The translations under genes and the position numbers were made by a program. From the NCBI GenBank assembly GCA_916610825.1, contig OU744446.1:11342538-11406537 (forward strand): a DNA stretch of 64,000 nt. The letters are read 5' to 3'. This DNA is from Haliclystus octoradiatus. Its lineage: Eukaryota; Cnidaria; Staurozoa; Stauromedusae; Haliclystidae. Below the pieces are notes generated by a model. It was not told where the DNA came from and searched no databases. It saw only the letters and a list, made by a program, of their open reading frames with translations. Shown in pieces: positions 48,799 to 60,900 of this stretch (positions within the stretch are counted from its first letter, which is position 1; every line of letters begins with the position of its first letter).

Positions 48799-50067
48799 GT
48801 GAGTGCCTGTCAGATGTTTCTATATATGCATAAATCATTTCACTGCATTGCTCCTACAAAGCGTTCAGGCGGGCGGCTCTATACACTAATAACTCTAATC
48901 CAATGACCTTGTAGCGTACGTACGTTATTGTCTATTTTAACTGTAATATTGTAAACTTCCTGTAAACCTGTTGTACATCTCCTGTTTGCTTGTAAATTAT
49001 AAAACTTTCGGCTATTGACCATCAACATCAACTTGCAAGGTTTGTCTTGTCTCCGATCCCGTATGACTGTCACACCATACAACAGGTCATGTCACTGGTG
49101 TGACTGTCACACCATAGTACTACATAGTACACCATATACGGTCATACGGGATAGTCATCATAGTCATCAAACATATAACATAAAAGTAAAGAATTAAATA
49201 AACGATCAATTAATTAATTATTTTTATACGATATACTTTACAATGATCCGTTCGAATAAATTGTTACGATAAGAAATTCATCAAGAAGAGAGCAACAGTT
49301 ATTCAATTTAATTCAACTACCAAGATTCAAGAGAAATATATACAAGCCACAATCCGATACAAAGTACAAAACGGGTAAGTGGCAAATTTCACATCCAAAG
49401 CATTACACAAATCTCTCAATAAACTTACCTATTACCACACCCGAAATCAGACTACTACGTCAAACATTCATATAACAAGAAAATAGTTTTCTGCCGCATT
49501 ATACCCAATCCAACCCCAGCAGGCACAGCAACGTTGCGGCAACGTTTTAATTGAGTTGCTATAGAAGGAGCAAAAACGTTGCATTCAGAGCCCGGATGTC
49601 ATCGCGCCGAACGTTGTTCACTACGAAGTAGCAACGTCGTCATGTGACCAAAATACTCCTGGTATGCAACGTTCTGCAACCTGTATACAACCAGAATGCA
49701 GCCTATGTCGGAGTAAATATGTGGCTACAACATTGCTAAAACGTTGTATTTTGGTTGAGTTGCGGCACCGTCTTCGAGTGCAACCACAATATCAGTTAAT
49801 TTACGTTGCAATAGCGATGCAAACAACGTTGTGACATCTTCAAAAAAGACAACTGTGATTATGATCATCCGTCTTATATTATACTACAATATTCATAAAT
49901 GTTGAGATACTTGAGAATCATTACACGCCGGGTATTTACAAGTCAATATCGAAAAGTACATAAATAATACAGTAAGCAAGCACATATTTGTATAGAGTAT
50001 TGTGAAGTGCGACAAGTATATAAGATCAACGACGAGTTGAACAACGACGACTAATTTCAGTTAATAA
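48799..50067. other. Sequence between aminopeptidase exon and retroelement
   Basis: No further aminopeptidase exon recognised. 48990-49160 has several short inverted TGTGACTGTCACACCAT words. 49516-49840 holds a dense AACGTT cluster, listed separately. Confidence 0.4.
49516..49840. repeat. AACGTT-rich block
   Basis: Seven perfect AACGTT palindromes, mostly inside GCAACGTTGC-like words, plus related AACGTCG and TACGTTGC. It begins CAGCAGGCACAGCAACG. It is much richer in this hexamer than anything nearby and has no reading frame. Probably a miniature element body. Confidence 0.5.
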
Positions 50068-50242
50068 AACAACATATATTTCTCTAGGTCTTGCTCTCAT
50101 CAAGACTACACACACTCTGACAATACGATACGCACGTGGGCGTTTACATTCTATACACACAAATGAGGCTAGCCTCAATTTATCATGAGTGTTTCAATTT
50201 ACAGTTCATACATATAATTATTCGATTACACTTCCCCCAGAT

Positions 50243-53221
50243 TTACAAATCTTCATCCAAGTAATAATCGTTTAGCCACGCTGGAACACGACGAATACGA
50301 GGACCAACTTCAACTGCTTCGTCAATACGATTTTCACTGTCGCTATCATTATCACTATTGGTTTCATTATCCGTATCATTATCATATGATGACTCACTGT
50401 CATCTGTTAATAATAAGTCATCATTGTTTGCTTCATTTGGATTGTCATTCAAGTTATCATTGCTTGGTGAATCACTTATACGATTACGTAAATGGCTTAC
50501 ATGCCTTAATGAAAGATGTCCCTTAATTAGTACCCTAACTTTCTGCACAGACACTTGTTGTAGAACAATACCTGGAAGCCACTTTTCCGTACATCTGACA
50601 TTGTCTTTTGGCTTTACCCACACCTTGTCATTGGGAAAGTAAGATTTGATAAACTCTTCATCTGATGTAACTGGTTCAATAATACGCAACCGAGGTTTGT
50701 AACCAAATTTTTGCCATGCCGGCGGATCCGTCATCCGTTCAGACGGTACGTTGTTATACCAATAAATAGCATCTAATATAGAACACTTGCTTCTAGCGGC
50801 TATAGTTTTGATTGTTCTATGGTTGCGTTCTACTATCCCTGTCCCTTGAGGTCGATACACAGCTCTCGGAATCAATTTGACATTCCACAATTTACATAAC
50901 ATTTTAATCTTTCTTGAGGCAAATGTACTATAGTTATCTAATAATATTTCGCTCGGTGGTCCATGTTCTGAAAATATTGACTTCAATTGTGCGTAAATTT
51001 GATTCTCTCCCTCGTTAGCAATACGACGCCAGATTGTAAAGCGGCTCGGACCACAGTCAATTATACTCAAGTATTTTTCATTTTCATACTTCGTCACATC
51101 TATGCATAATCTTTCCCAATTTTTCTCAACACCGAGTTTACCTTTTTCCCATCTTACTGGCGATGGGTCAATTGACTTGCAATCTTGACAGTTTGTCACA
51201 ACATTCTGAACATCTTCTGGTGATGGATGTAATCCTATCTGATTAGCCAGCCATTTTAATTGGTGCGTTCCACGATGGGACAAATTGTGAAGTTCTGGCA
51301 GAGTCGTGCCATTACTACTACTATTACAATTAATATTAACAACACCACATACTCCATCAATAGTCGTAACACCTTTTAGCCAAGTAACCGGCACTCTCGT
51401 CAATTTATCAGCTATGTTTTCGTCTGATCGTACTAGTAACACAGTGATTTGCAAATTGTACTCTTCAACAATCGATCTAAATAACTCTAATCGTCTTCTG
51501 ATTAGTAATTCACCAGAGGCTTTAGTATTTAATCTTTGCTTGCCAGATAGAGCATCATTTAGCCAATTACACACTGATACAGAATCTGTTAGTAGTTTAA
51601 ACTTTGATAAACCCCATTCCACAGCTAAATTTAATCCACGAAGTGCTGCATCCAATTCTGCTAAATTTATGTGCTTGTTGTCTTGCCGTAGCCATGACCC
51701 GTCTTCAATAGTCTCACCGTCCACTTGAATGACCACACCATACGCAAGATTACTCGCATCACACCAAACAGATGCATTCGTAATTTCGTCCACGTCCCAT
51801 CGACCACGTGCCGGATCGGCAAGTAAAACACGTTTAACTACATCTTTGACGTGACTTTTGATAGTGTCACTCAACTGCTCATCCCAATTTGTCTCCGTAC
51901 ATAAGCGCTTTAAGTAGCTGACGTGTACTCGTAACCAACCACACACCGGGTGTATCCCGATAAGTCGACCACAAAGCGAATAAAGCTCTCTCTTTGTTAA
52001 ATGATCTACATTTTCAACTTCAATATTCAAAGCATTAGCTCGAGACCAATATAATGCGTTGTTCACTCGCTCTACATTTAAACCCAAAACTCGTACCGGT
52101 TCTCCGTTTGATAACCTCTCCGGTTCCTTTGCTTGTAATGCGTAAGTAGCCAAATGCTCTTTAACATAATCCACTCGGACAACGTCTTCGTTCACATGAA
52201 TATCGTCTACGTATGCGTCACAACCTTGCTTGATATCCGGATCCATGTCCAAAACCTTGCGCAGCAAAGTTGACATAATGAGTGGTGCAACATTCAATCC
52301 GAAACCGAGCCGCGTCAAGCAATAACGCGTCCCTTCGAATATAACAGTTTGATATGGCCACAAACTTGGATCTACTTTCAGCTGCAAATAGGCGTCTTTT
52401 AAGTCTAATATTGCACAGTTTCTTCCCTCTTTTCGCCACGTACGTAATTTATGTGAGCAAACATCACTAGCCCCAGAATAAATGTCTACACTTTGGTTCA
52501 ATTCTCTGAAGTCCAAAATTGGCCGCACCTTGCTTTTGCTTTTTTGCTGAACAGCGAAAAGAGGTATCAGCGCTTTTGGCTTTCCATGGACTGTCTCATC
52601 GTATGGCAACAAATAACCTTTTTCGATCCACTCTCTTATTTTGATATTGAATTCTTCCAACATGCTGCCGTCCATATTATAACAGCTCACACAGTTTTTC
52701 ATAAATTCAGGCGGCTTGCCATCCACCCATTTCCATTTAATGACCCATGCCGTTCCATCGAAATTTGCTTCAAAGTTTTTGTCCTCTATTTTTATCTCGC
52801 GTGATATAATATTGCTACATTTATTAGGCTCAATTGCGGTATTTACACTTGTACTTATATTACAACCTAACACAGTGGGATCAGCTTGAGCACCGAGCTG
52901 ATACTTACCAGTCGGCGTCAATTTTAAACCACCGAAAAGCTTAATAGCATCAACACCTAAAATGATGTCAATGCCTGATATTAATGAATTGACAACATAA
53001 CATTGTATTAACCGTTCAGTGTTAAAAATTTTTAAATTCAAATGACTATAACCTATAGTTCTAACCGTTGAATTATTTAAAATGGAAATGTTTCGTTGGA
53101 CAGCAGATATACTATTTATCTTCACATTTTCAGACACCAATGTCATCGTACTTCCAGTGTCCAAAATTCCCCGGTATTGAGAACCGGCTACCGTCACATA
53201 AACTGTTAACAAACCATTCAT
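50243..53221 (-). CDS. pol: Retrotransposon pol (protease, RT, RNase H, integrase)
   Basis: 992 codons, uninterrupted. Order: aspartic protease (LDTGST, residues ~19-24), reverse transcriptase with LDLKDAY and YVDDIHV (~290-345), RNase H region with WCDASN and LAELDAAL (~475-525), HHCC-like integrase zinc region (H...H...NCQDC) and an integrase core with D...D...E (CIDV, LLDNYS, GIVERNH). It has an acidic tail of Asp/Asn/Ser. The PR-RT-RH-IN order fits Ty3/Gypsy or BEL/Pao; I lean to a divergent Gypsy-like lineage without confidence. Its ATG overlaps the gag stop as ATGA, so pol could be made by reinitiation or frameshifting. Confidence 0.9.
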   Translation of the reverse strand: MNGLLTVYVTVAGSQYRGILDTGSTMTLVSENVKINSISAVQRNISILNNSTVRTIGYSHLNLKIFNTERLIQCYVVNSLISGIDIILGVDAIKLFGGLKLTPTGKYQLGAQADPTVLGCNISTSVNTAIEPNKCSNIISREIKIEDKNFEANFDGTAWVIKWKWVDGKPPEFMKNCVSCYNMDGSMLEEFNIKIREWIEKGYLLPYDETVHGKPKALIPLFAVQQKSKSKVRPILDFRELNQSVDIYSGASDVCSHKLRTWRKEGRNCAILDLKDAYLQLKVDPSLWPYQTVIFEGTRYCLTRLGFGLNVAPLIMSTLLRKVLDMDPDIKQGCDAYVDDIHVNEDVVRVDYVKEHLATYALQAKEPERLSNGEPVRVLGLNVERVNNALYWSRANALNIEVENVDHLTKRELYSLCGRLIGIHPVCGWLRVHVSYLKRLCTETNWDEQLSDTIKSHVKDVVKRVLLADPARGRWDVDEITNASVWCDASNLAYGVVIQVDGETIEDGSWLRQDNKHINLAELDAALRGLNLAVEWGLSKFKLLTDSVSVCNWLNDALSGKQRLNTKASGELLIRRRLELFRSIVEEYNLQITVLLVRSDENIADKLTRVPVTWLKGVTTIDGVCGVVNINCNSSSNGTTLPELHNLSHRGTHQLKWLANQIGLHPSPEDVQNVVTNCQDCKSIDPSPVRWEKGKLGVEKNWERLCIDVTKYENEKYLSIIDCGPSRFTIWRRIANEGENQIYAQLKSIFSEHGPPSEILLDNYSTFASRKIKMLCKLWNVKLIPRAVYRPQGTGIVERNHRTIKTIAARSKCSILDAIYWYNNVPSERMTDPPAWQKFGYKPRLRIIEPVTSDEEFIKSYFPNDKVWVKPKDNVRCTEKWLPGIVLQQVSVQKVRVLIKGHLSLRHVSHLRNRISDSPSNDNLNDNPNEANNDDLLLTDDSESSYDNDTDNETNSDNDSDSENRIDEAVEVGPRIRRVPAWLNDYYLDEDL

Positions 53222-54018
53222 TTTCTCGGGGTTACAGCCGGTTCCACATGTGCCGCAACCCCGTGATAGTTTTCCGTCGGTGAGTTAAGACATCCGATGG
53301 CTAAATGGCCATCCTGACCACAATTGTAGCATTTTCCATCACGTGCTATCTCACTTTTGTCAGTACTGTTGCGTCCTTGTGGTTTATCTCGTGACATCAA
53401 CAAATAACAGTCTTTGACGATGTGCCCAGGTTTTCCGCAGTAAAAACATTTTATATGATATTTATTCCTGGTCTCTTTCTTGTTGAGAGTAGGTACAGCG
53501 GCGGCAATAACACCTAAATCTTGTGCATGAGCATTTTCTGCTTCCATCAATACTCTTGCGCGAGCTACCAGTTGCTCATCATCTATCGTCAATAAAGGGC
53601 GCAGCTGCATACCGATATTTTCAGGCAGACCAACGACGAAAGCTACTCCTGCACCTCCCATACCAGAAAGTTCACACAAACGTTTTAAATCGGCATAATA
53701 TGCGTCCACATTTTCGCCGCTTTTGTAAGTTCTTCTTCTTAATTCATCATATGCTGCAAACTTTGATAATGAAAATGCTTCCAGCATTTTTCTCTTTACA
53801 ATTTGTAAGTCTTTCTGATTTTCACTGGACATTTTCTCATATATGAGAAACGGTGGTCCGCGTAAAAGTAAAGGTACTAACATAACCTTTTCGTTCTCCT
53901 CATATCCTTGCAGTTTTGAAACTATCTCAAACCGCGACCACCATTCACTAAGGTCTCCTTCTCCAGTGTACGGTGCTACTATATCAGTGATTTTTAATTT
54001 TGCTTTACTAACCGCCAT
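53218..54018 (-). CDS. gag: Retrotransposon gag
   Basis: 266 codons. The N-terminal part (WWSRFEIVSKLQGY, LLLRGPPFLIYEKM) resembles retrotransposon capsid domains. The C-terminal part has two CCHC zinc knuckles: CFYCGKPGHIVKDC and CYNCGQDGHLAIGC. It packages element RNA in a cytoplasmic particle. It ends TGA in a 4 bp overlap with pol. Confidence 0.9.
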   Translation of the reverse strand: MAVSKAKLKITDIVAPYTGEGDLSEWWSRFEIVSKLQGYEENEKVMLVPLLLRGPPFLIYEKMSSENQKDLQIVKRKMLEAFSLSKFAAYDELRRRTYKSGENVDAYYADLKRLCELSGMGGAGVAFVVGLPENIGMQLRPLLTIDDEQLVARARVLMEAENAHAQDLGVIAAAVPTLNKKETRNKYHIKCFYCGKPGHIVKDCYLLMSRDKPQGRNSTDKSEIARDGKCYNCGQDGHLAIGCLNSPTENYHGVAAHVEPAVTPRK

Positions 54019-54419
54019 GGCCCGTTAACAACATATATTTCTCTAGGTCTTGCTCTCATCAAGACTACACACACTCTGACCATACGATACGCACGTGGGC
54101 GTTTACATTCTATACACACAAATGAGGCTAGCCTCAATTTATCATGAGTGTTTCAATTTACAGTTCATACATATAATTATTCGATTACAAAGTATTTGAA
54201 TACATATACGTTCACAGAAACCAGTGAGCAAAGTTATATACGCCTTTTGATGTCTTCTTCATGTAATTATTTCTTTTCTTATTATGTGTTTGGTAACTGT
54301 ATTGATGATAAGGCACCGCAACAGGGCCTAAAAAGCAATGGGACAATGTGTTAACATGGATCAGACATTTTACCTGCCAAGAGGCAGATGCAATTTGAAT
54401 ATATTAGACACATAAGTTA

Positions 54420-55130
54420 CCTTGATAGGAGGATCCATGCCCAATGTCACACCAGTTGTATGGCATGTTTATAGTCCTTGCGATCAATTCGTCAAACATT
54501 AGTAGCAAATACATATCTACAGAAAGAAAAAAATGTGATATTGTTACCCAAGAATGCTTACTAAATTTTGTTTGAAGATTTTCAATCACTTGAACAAACA
54601 GCAATAAATGTAGTTATTCCTACCTGTCTGCACATGACATTTTTCGTTTCATTTGAAAGACCTACACGTGAAGGAAGATAAATATAAGGCATGTAACATT
54701 ATAGCTAAAAACGTTATCTTTTTCAAGATCAAATTTTACAAATCTTGAGGACAGGAAGACGAAAATTCAAGGCTTACTTTTACCTAGTCTTTTAAACAGC
54801 AAGGTCTAACAGTGAAATTCAATAAAAAGTAAACACACAAGAAAAAGTAAAAGCTGGCTAAGCTTGGAAATAACATTTGATATTTCGAAATATTTATTTT
54901 CCAAGTTAAACTTACCCAATTTTCCTATGGATTTCTGTCCAAACATTTCAATGGGAACAGCAGACATTCAACTGAAAATAAATTAAAAAACAAATGATTA
55001 ATATAATGAGTAGGTAGGCATGAGGGATCAGGAAAACGTTTTGCTAAAAGTATCAGACGAGACAATAATTCAAGTTGACCCGTACATACCTTGTAACCTT
55101 GGCTCATAGGCAAAATATTCAATCGTCAGA
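54420..55130 (-). other. Cluster of splice-bounded blocks, unidentified gene
   Basis: Four minus-strand blocks have good acceptor/donor pairs: ending 55090 (ATGAGCCAAGGTTACAAG|GTATG), 54917-54968, ~54623-54660, and 54420-54515. The last could encode MYLLLMFDELIARTINMPYN followed by a Trp-Cys-Asp-Ile-Gly-His-Gly run. Frames of the first three do not join cleanly to it, so they may be 5' UTR. I do not recognise the family. It lies between the retroelement and the inverted-repeat unit, antisense to the aminopeptidase. Confidence 0.3.
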
Positions 55131-55324
55131 CTAATTGGGAAGAACTAGGTATTGTATGCTGGTTTTCATTGCCTAAATCATTTCTTTCTTGGTTGAATCT
55201 TAAACTTTTAACACTAGCAAATGACATCGAATATGAACCATCCTTTTCGGTGGAGGAATTATCTTCCTGTTGGATTTTTCAGAAGCCGTTTATTTTGCTT
55301 ATTTTGGCGCTTCGACAGAAATAC

Positions 55325-57155
55325 GGTAGAGACGAATGGTCACCCTATACAGTCTCTGACGTCACATTTCCAAAACGAGGTCACTATTAAGATTGAAGTC
55401 TTTCTATATCTGGAGTCAAATCCGAAATAATATTTGAAAGATCTTGTCGAACTGTCATGGCGATAAAACAGTTTTTCTAACAACTGTCACCAACTTTGAC
55501 TTTATTTACAATCAAATTTTTATTACATATTTTGCAATTTTAGTAGTGCTACTTTATTGAACCTTGCATCAACATTGTGGATATTAAGTTTTATATGATG
55601 TACAAGTAATTATTTATTTGGAACAATTTTTCACATCCTGGAAGCCAAACTTCATCCTCCTTCCTGTCAAGGCCGTTTTCATACCAGCTCAAACATCAAA
55701 GCTATGTCTTATATATGGTGCTATACGTTTGATAAGTATTCAAGCAATTGTAACAAAATGAACAGTGTTTACATTTCACTTTTGTTTTGAAATAAATTGA
55801 TTCGTGAATCGTGATCCCCACAAGAAAGATGGCGTGTTTAAGTTTTGACATAAATCAAACAAGTATCAAATTATGAATCAGATATTTTCGAGTAAATATG
55901 TTAGTTCAATTTTTCTCACTATCGATTATCAATCTCAATCAATCAATCGATATCAATCTCACTAAAGATTGAAGTCTTTCTATATCTGGAGTCAAATCCG
56001 AAATAATATTTGAAAGATCTTGTCGAACTGTCATGGCGATAAAACAGTTTTTCTAACAACTGTCACCAACTTTGACTTTATTTACAATCAAATTTTTATT
56101 ACATATTTTGCAATTTTAGTAGTGCTACTTTATTGAACCTTGCATCAACATTGTGGATATTAAGTTTTATATGATGTACAAGTAATTATTTATTTGGAAC
56201 AATTTTTCACATCCTGGAAGCCAAACTTCATCCTCCTTCCTGTCAAGGCCGTTTTCATACCAGCTCAAACATCAAAGCTATGTCTTATATATGGTGCTAT
56301 ACGTTTGATAAGTATTCAAGCAATTGTAACAAAATGAACAGTGTTTACATTTCACTTTTGTTTTGAAATAAATTGATTCGTGAATCGTGATCCCCACAAG
56401 AAAGATGGCGTGTTTAAGTTTTGACATAAATCAAACAAGTATCAAATTATGAATCAGATATTTTCGAGTAAATATGTTAGTTCAATTTTTCTCACTATCG
56501 ATTATTATTGGAGAGAAGTAACACAGTGTTGTCATAGGCATTGCCTGTTATTTGGTCACCTATGACATCCAAATTAAATTTCTTCCGCTTTCTTTTCAAA
56601 ATGTTATGGTAAAATAATGGCGCCAAAAGGCGCGCTTTCTCGAACTGAATGCTCACTCATTATTATAGTTCCTTGCAATCATGGATATGATCCTATAAAT
56701 TACCTGGGTAGTATAGTAATAAAGCCGAAAACATTATTTGTAGAAATTAGAGATAATATCTTGCTATAATAGACTTGAAAATAGTCCAATCTGTAGGCAT
56801 TAATTGTTACGTCGCTTTCTAAATTCTGTCTTCATAATCAGTCTTACAAATAAGTTAAATAATAAATACGTAGCATCAGTACAGCAAAATATCCCATTTT
56901 ACAAAACTTAAATCCATCGAAAACAAAAACAAGTAATCTATTTAATAATTATTCCAAATCAATTGGCGGTATGCTGACAAAATAAAATGAAGGATATTTG
57001 TTAAAATTGTGGACCGCCATGTCAGTCAAATAGTTTGATTGAGTTGTGAGTGAATTCGGATTTGATGAGATTCAAAGGAAATACAATCCAAAGGGTAGTC
57101 TCGTTTTGGAGATGTGACGTCAGAGACTGTATGGGGTGACCATTCGTCTCTACCC
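55325..57155. repeat. Inverted-repeat unit, 1.8 kb
   Basis: 56 bp arms at 55325-55380 and 57100-57155 are inverted copies with two mismatches (sharing GTAGAGACGAATGGTCACCC and CAGTCTCTGACGTCACAT). Between them lie the 541 bp tandem duplication and ~600 bp of unique AT-rich sequence. No transposase. The arms may be termini of a DNA element or a separately inserted pair. Confidence 0.65.
55389..56505. repeat. 541 bp tandem duplication
   Basis: 55389-55929 recurs at 55965-56505, offset 576. I saw no difference between the copies on reading. The 35 bp spacer is made of ATCAATCTCAATCAATCAAT-like words. It has no coding content. Either a very recent duplication or an assembly artefact. Confidence 0.85.
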
Positions 57156-57959
57156 AGAAATACGAATGCAGAAAGGGTCTGGAGAGATTATATGACAGCG
57201 AGGCTCTGTGAAGTACCTAGCCTTTATGAAGACTTAGTGTTGCGAATAGAAATGCTAACTTCAAATTAAGAAGGAAGTGAACTTTTTTCAAAATTTTAAT
57301 CAGAATTTCAATTCTATTTGACTTTTTATCCAATAGAATCAGAACATAAAACAATTTTATTAGCTTTAAAGTACTTTTTGCGTCTTTGCCATTTTTCAAA
57401 CTTTCAAACATCTTCCAATGAAATCTGAAAACGAGGCTCTGCGTGTCCGCAGGCAGGTTCGTTCGATCGATTTGTTATTGCCCACAAAAATTGTTTGCTG
57501 TAGGCCAAATGCCTACTACGCTCCCGGTGAAAATGAGCAAAAAAATATTTGGCGGAAAATTTCTTCAAATTTCAATATTTTTACTAAAGAAAATACTGAC
57601 AAGTGTATTTATATAAAAAAGACAACTCCTGTTAGTTTTATTCAAAACATTGGTCAAATTCTTTTTTAATTCCATCCACATGAGTTTGAAAATTTGAACA
57701 CTTCCAAGTCTTGTAGATCATTGTGTAGATTATGTAGACCACCGTAGTGCCTTATTCAGAAAAATCATAGACATTCTTCTTTCTGCAGATTGAGGTTAAA
57801 TGGTCATATTTTCAATAGTAAACACTCAGGAGTATGCAAGTATGTCTAACAAACAATCCCATAGTTGATATTTTATTTAAAGTGCTGTTAATTGTTGATT
57901 TAATTTAAATAATAAATTTTAAACACATGGATTATGTAGCCAAAATATAAAAATATCTA
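57156..57959. other. Spacer before the satellite
   Basis: AT-rich, no gene recognised. The frame at 57418-57669 has no family features. Confidence 0.4.
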
Positions 57960-60900
57960 CTTCAAAATGAAATTTGGTATCCCTTCAATGCCTTGCATAG
58001 AAAACACTCAAGAAAATATTGTTATATTAACAATTTATCCCAGTCAATTTCAGTTGAAAATCTTATCTAATGCACATTCAATTAATCTCCAAAACGTTTT
58101 TATACGCAACTGGCATATTTACAAAAATGACACACATCTTAATTTGTTTGCGATTTTGTTAAATATCGAGATTGAAGAAAAAAAATACTCAAGGTTACAT
58201 ATACATCTTTCATAAACCATGCAAATCAAGTTCAATTGAAGATAACACTGACAACTTCATTTAATCTTCAAAACGTTTTTGTACACAAAAGGCATATTTA
58301 CAAAAATTGCACATATCTTAATTAATCAGTATGTGATTTTGTCAAATATCAATATTATAATTTCATAAAAAAAATACTCAAGGTCATATAAACATCATTA
58401 ATATACCACACAAATAAAATTTAATTTGAAGATTGGATCAATCATAATATTTAATCTACAAGTTTACAAAAATTTACAAAATTTACAAAATTGAACATAT
58501 CTTAATTAATAAATATGTCAATTTATCAAATGCTGATATTTCAAATAAAAAATACAAAAGGTCATATATACATCTTTAATAAATTTATGCATATCAATTT
58601 CAGTTAAATATTACATTGGAATCATAATTGAATCATCAAAAAGTTTTGTACACAAATGGCATATTTCCAAAAATTGTACACATCTTATGTACCATGCGAT
58701 TTTGTCAAATGTCGATATTTCAGATAAAAATTACTCCACGTGGTATATACATCTTTAATAAACTATGCAGATAAATTTCAGTGAAAGTTTTGATCAAAAA
58801 CTTCATTTAATCTTCAAAAAGTTTTTGTACACAAATGGCATTTTTCCAAAAATTGTACACATCTTACGTACCATGCGATTTTGCCAAATGTCGATATTTC
58901 AGATAAAAATTACTGCATGTGATAAATACATCTTTAATAAACTATGGAATTCAATTTCAGCGAAAGTTTTGATCAAAAACTTCATTTAATCTTCAAAAAG
59001 TTTTTGTACACAAATGGCATATTTCCAAAAATTGTACACATCTTACGTACCATGCGATTTTGTCAAATGTCGATATTTCAGATAAAAATTACTCCATGTG
59101 ATAAATACATCTTTAATAAACTATGGAATTCAATTTCAGCGAAAGTTTTGTTAAAAAACTTCATTTAATCTTCAAAAAGTTTTTGTACACAAATGGCAGA
59201 TTTCCAAAAATTGTACACATCTTATGTACATCTTATGTACCATGCGATTTTGTCAAATGTCGATATTTCAGATAAAAATTACTCCACGTGGTATATACAT
59301 CTTTAATAAACTATGCAGATAAATTTCAGTGAAAGTTTTGATCAAAAACTTCATTTAATCTTTAAAAAGTTTTTGTAAACAAATGGCATATTTCCAAAAA
59401 TTGTACACATCTTATGTACCATGCGATTTTGTCAAATGTCGATATTTCAGATAAAAATTACTCCACGTGGTATATACATCTTTAATAAACTATGCAGATA
59501 AATTTCAGTGAAAGTTTTGAACAAAAACTTCATTTAATCTTCAAAAAGTTTTTGTACACAAATGGCATATTTCCAAAAATTGTACACATCTTATGTACCA
59601 TGCGATTTTGTCAAATGTCGATATTTCAGATAAAAATTACTCCATGTGATATATACATCTTTAATAAACTATGGAATTCAATTTCAGCGAAAGTTTTGAT
59701 CAAAAACTTCATTTAATCTTCAAAAAGTTTTTGTACACAAATGGCATATTTCCAAAAATTGTACACATCTTACGTACCATGCGATTTTGTCAAATGTCGA
59801 TATTTCAGATAAAAATTACTCCATGTAATAAATACATCTTTAATAAACTATGGAATTCAATTTCAGCGAAAGTTTGATCAAAAACTTCCTTTAATCTTCA
59901 AAAAGATTTTGTACACAAATGGCATATTTCCAAAAATTGTACACATCTTACGTACCATGCGATTTTGTCAAATGTCGATATTTCAGATAAAAATTACTGC
60001 ATGTGATAAATACATCTTTAATAAACTATGGAATTCAATTTCAGCGAAAGTTTTGATCAAAAACTTCATTTAATCTTCAAAAAGTTTTTGTACACAAATG
60101 GTATATTTCCAAAAATTGTACACATCTTACGTACCATGCGATTTTGTCAAATGTCGATATTTCCGATAAAAATGACTCCATGTGATAAATACATCTTTAA
60201 TAAACTATGGAATTCAATTTCAGCGAAAGTTTTGTTCAAAAACTTCATTTAATCTTCAAAAAGTTTTTGTACACAAATGGCAGATTTCCAAAAATTGTAC
60301 ACATCTTATGTACATCTTATGTACCATGCAATTTTGTCAAATGTCGATATTTCAGATAAAAATTACTCCACGTGGTATATACATCTTAAATAAACTATGC
60401 AGATAAATTTCAGTGAAAGTTTTGATCAAAAACTTATTTAATCTTCAAAAAGTTTTTGTAAACAAATGGCATATTTCCAAAAATTGTACACATCTTATGT
60501 ACCATGCGATTTTGTCAAATGTCGATATTTCAGATAAAAATTACTCCACGTGGTATATACATCTTTAATAAACTATGCAGATAAATTTCAGTGAAAGTTT
60601 TGAACAAAAACTTCATTTAATCTTCAAAAAGTTTTTGTACACAAATGGCATATTTCCAAAAATTGTACACATCTTATGTACCATGCGATTTTGTCAAATG
60701 TCGATATTTCAGATAAAAATTACTCCATGTGATATATACATCTTTAATAAACTATGGAATTCAATTTCAGCAAAAGTTTTGATCAAAAACTTCATTTAAT
60801 CTTCAAAAAGTTTTTGTACACAAATGGCATATTTCCAAAAATTGTACACATCTTACGTACCATGCGATTTTGTCAAATGTCGATATTTCAGATAAAAATT

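Larger units (their letters stand above)
50068..54189 (-). mobile_element. Young LTR retrotransposon with intact gag and pol
   Basis: Minus-strand element. Direct repeats of 163 bp at 54027-54189 (5') and 50068-50230 (3') differ at one base (CTGACCAT against CTGACAAT). Each starts TGTAATCG on minus. A purine tract GGGGGAAG stands directly before the 3' copy, as expected of the plus-strand primer. gag (53218-54018) and pol (50243-53221) are both open. The repeat ends in TGTT instead of CA, and the gag ATG follows the 5' copy by only ~8 bases, so there is no room for a normal primer-binding site. The 5' LTR/leader may be rearranged. The target duplication is not resolved. Confidence 0.88.

Noticed and set aside
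51306..51728. 140-residue plus-strand frame
   Set aside because: Antisense shadow of the retrotransposon pol frame, without family features.
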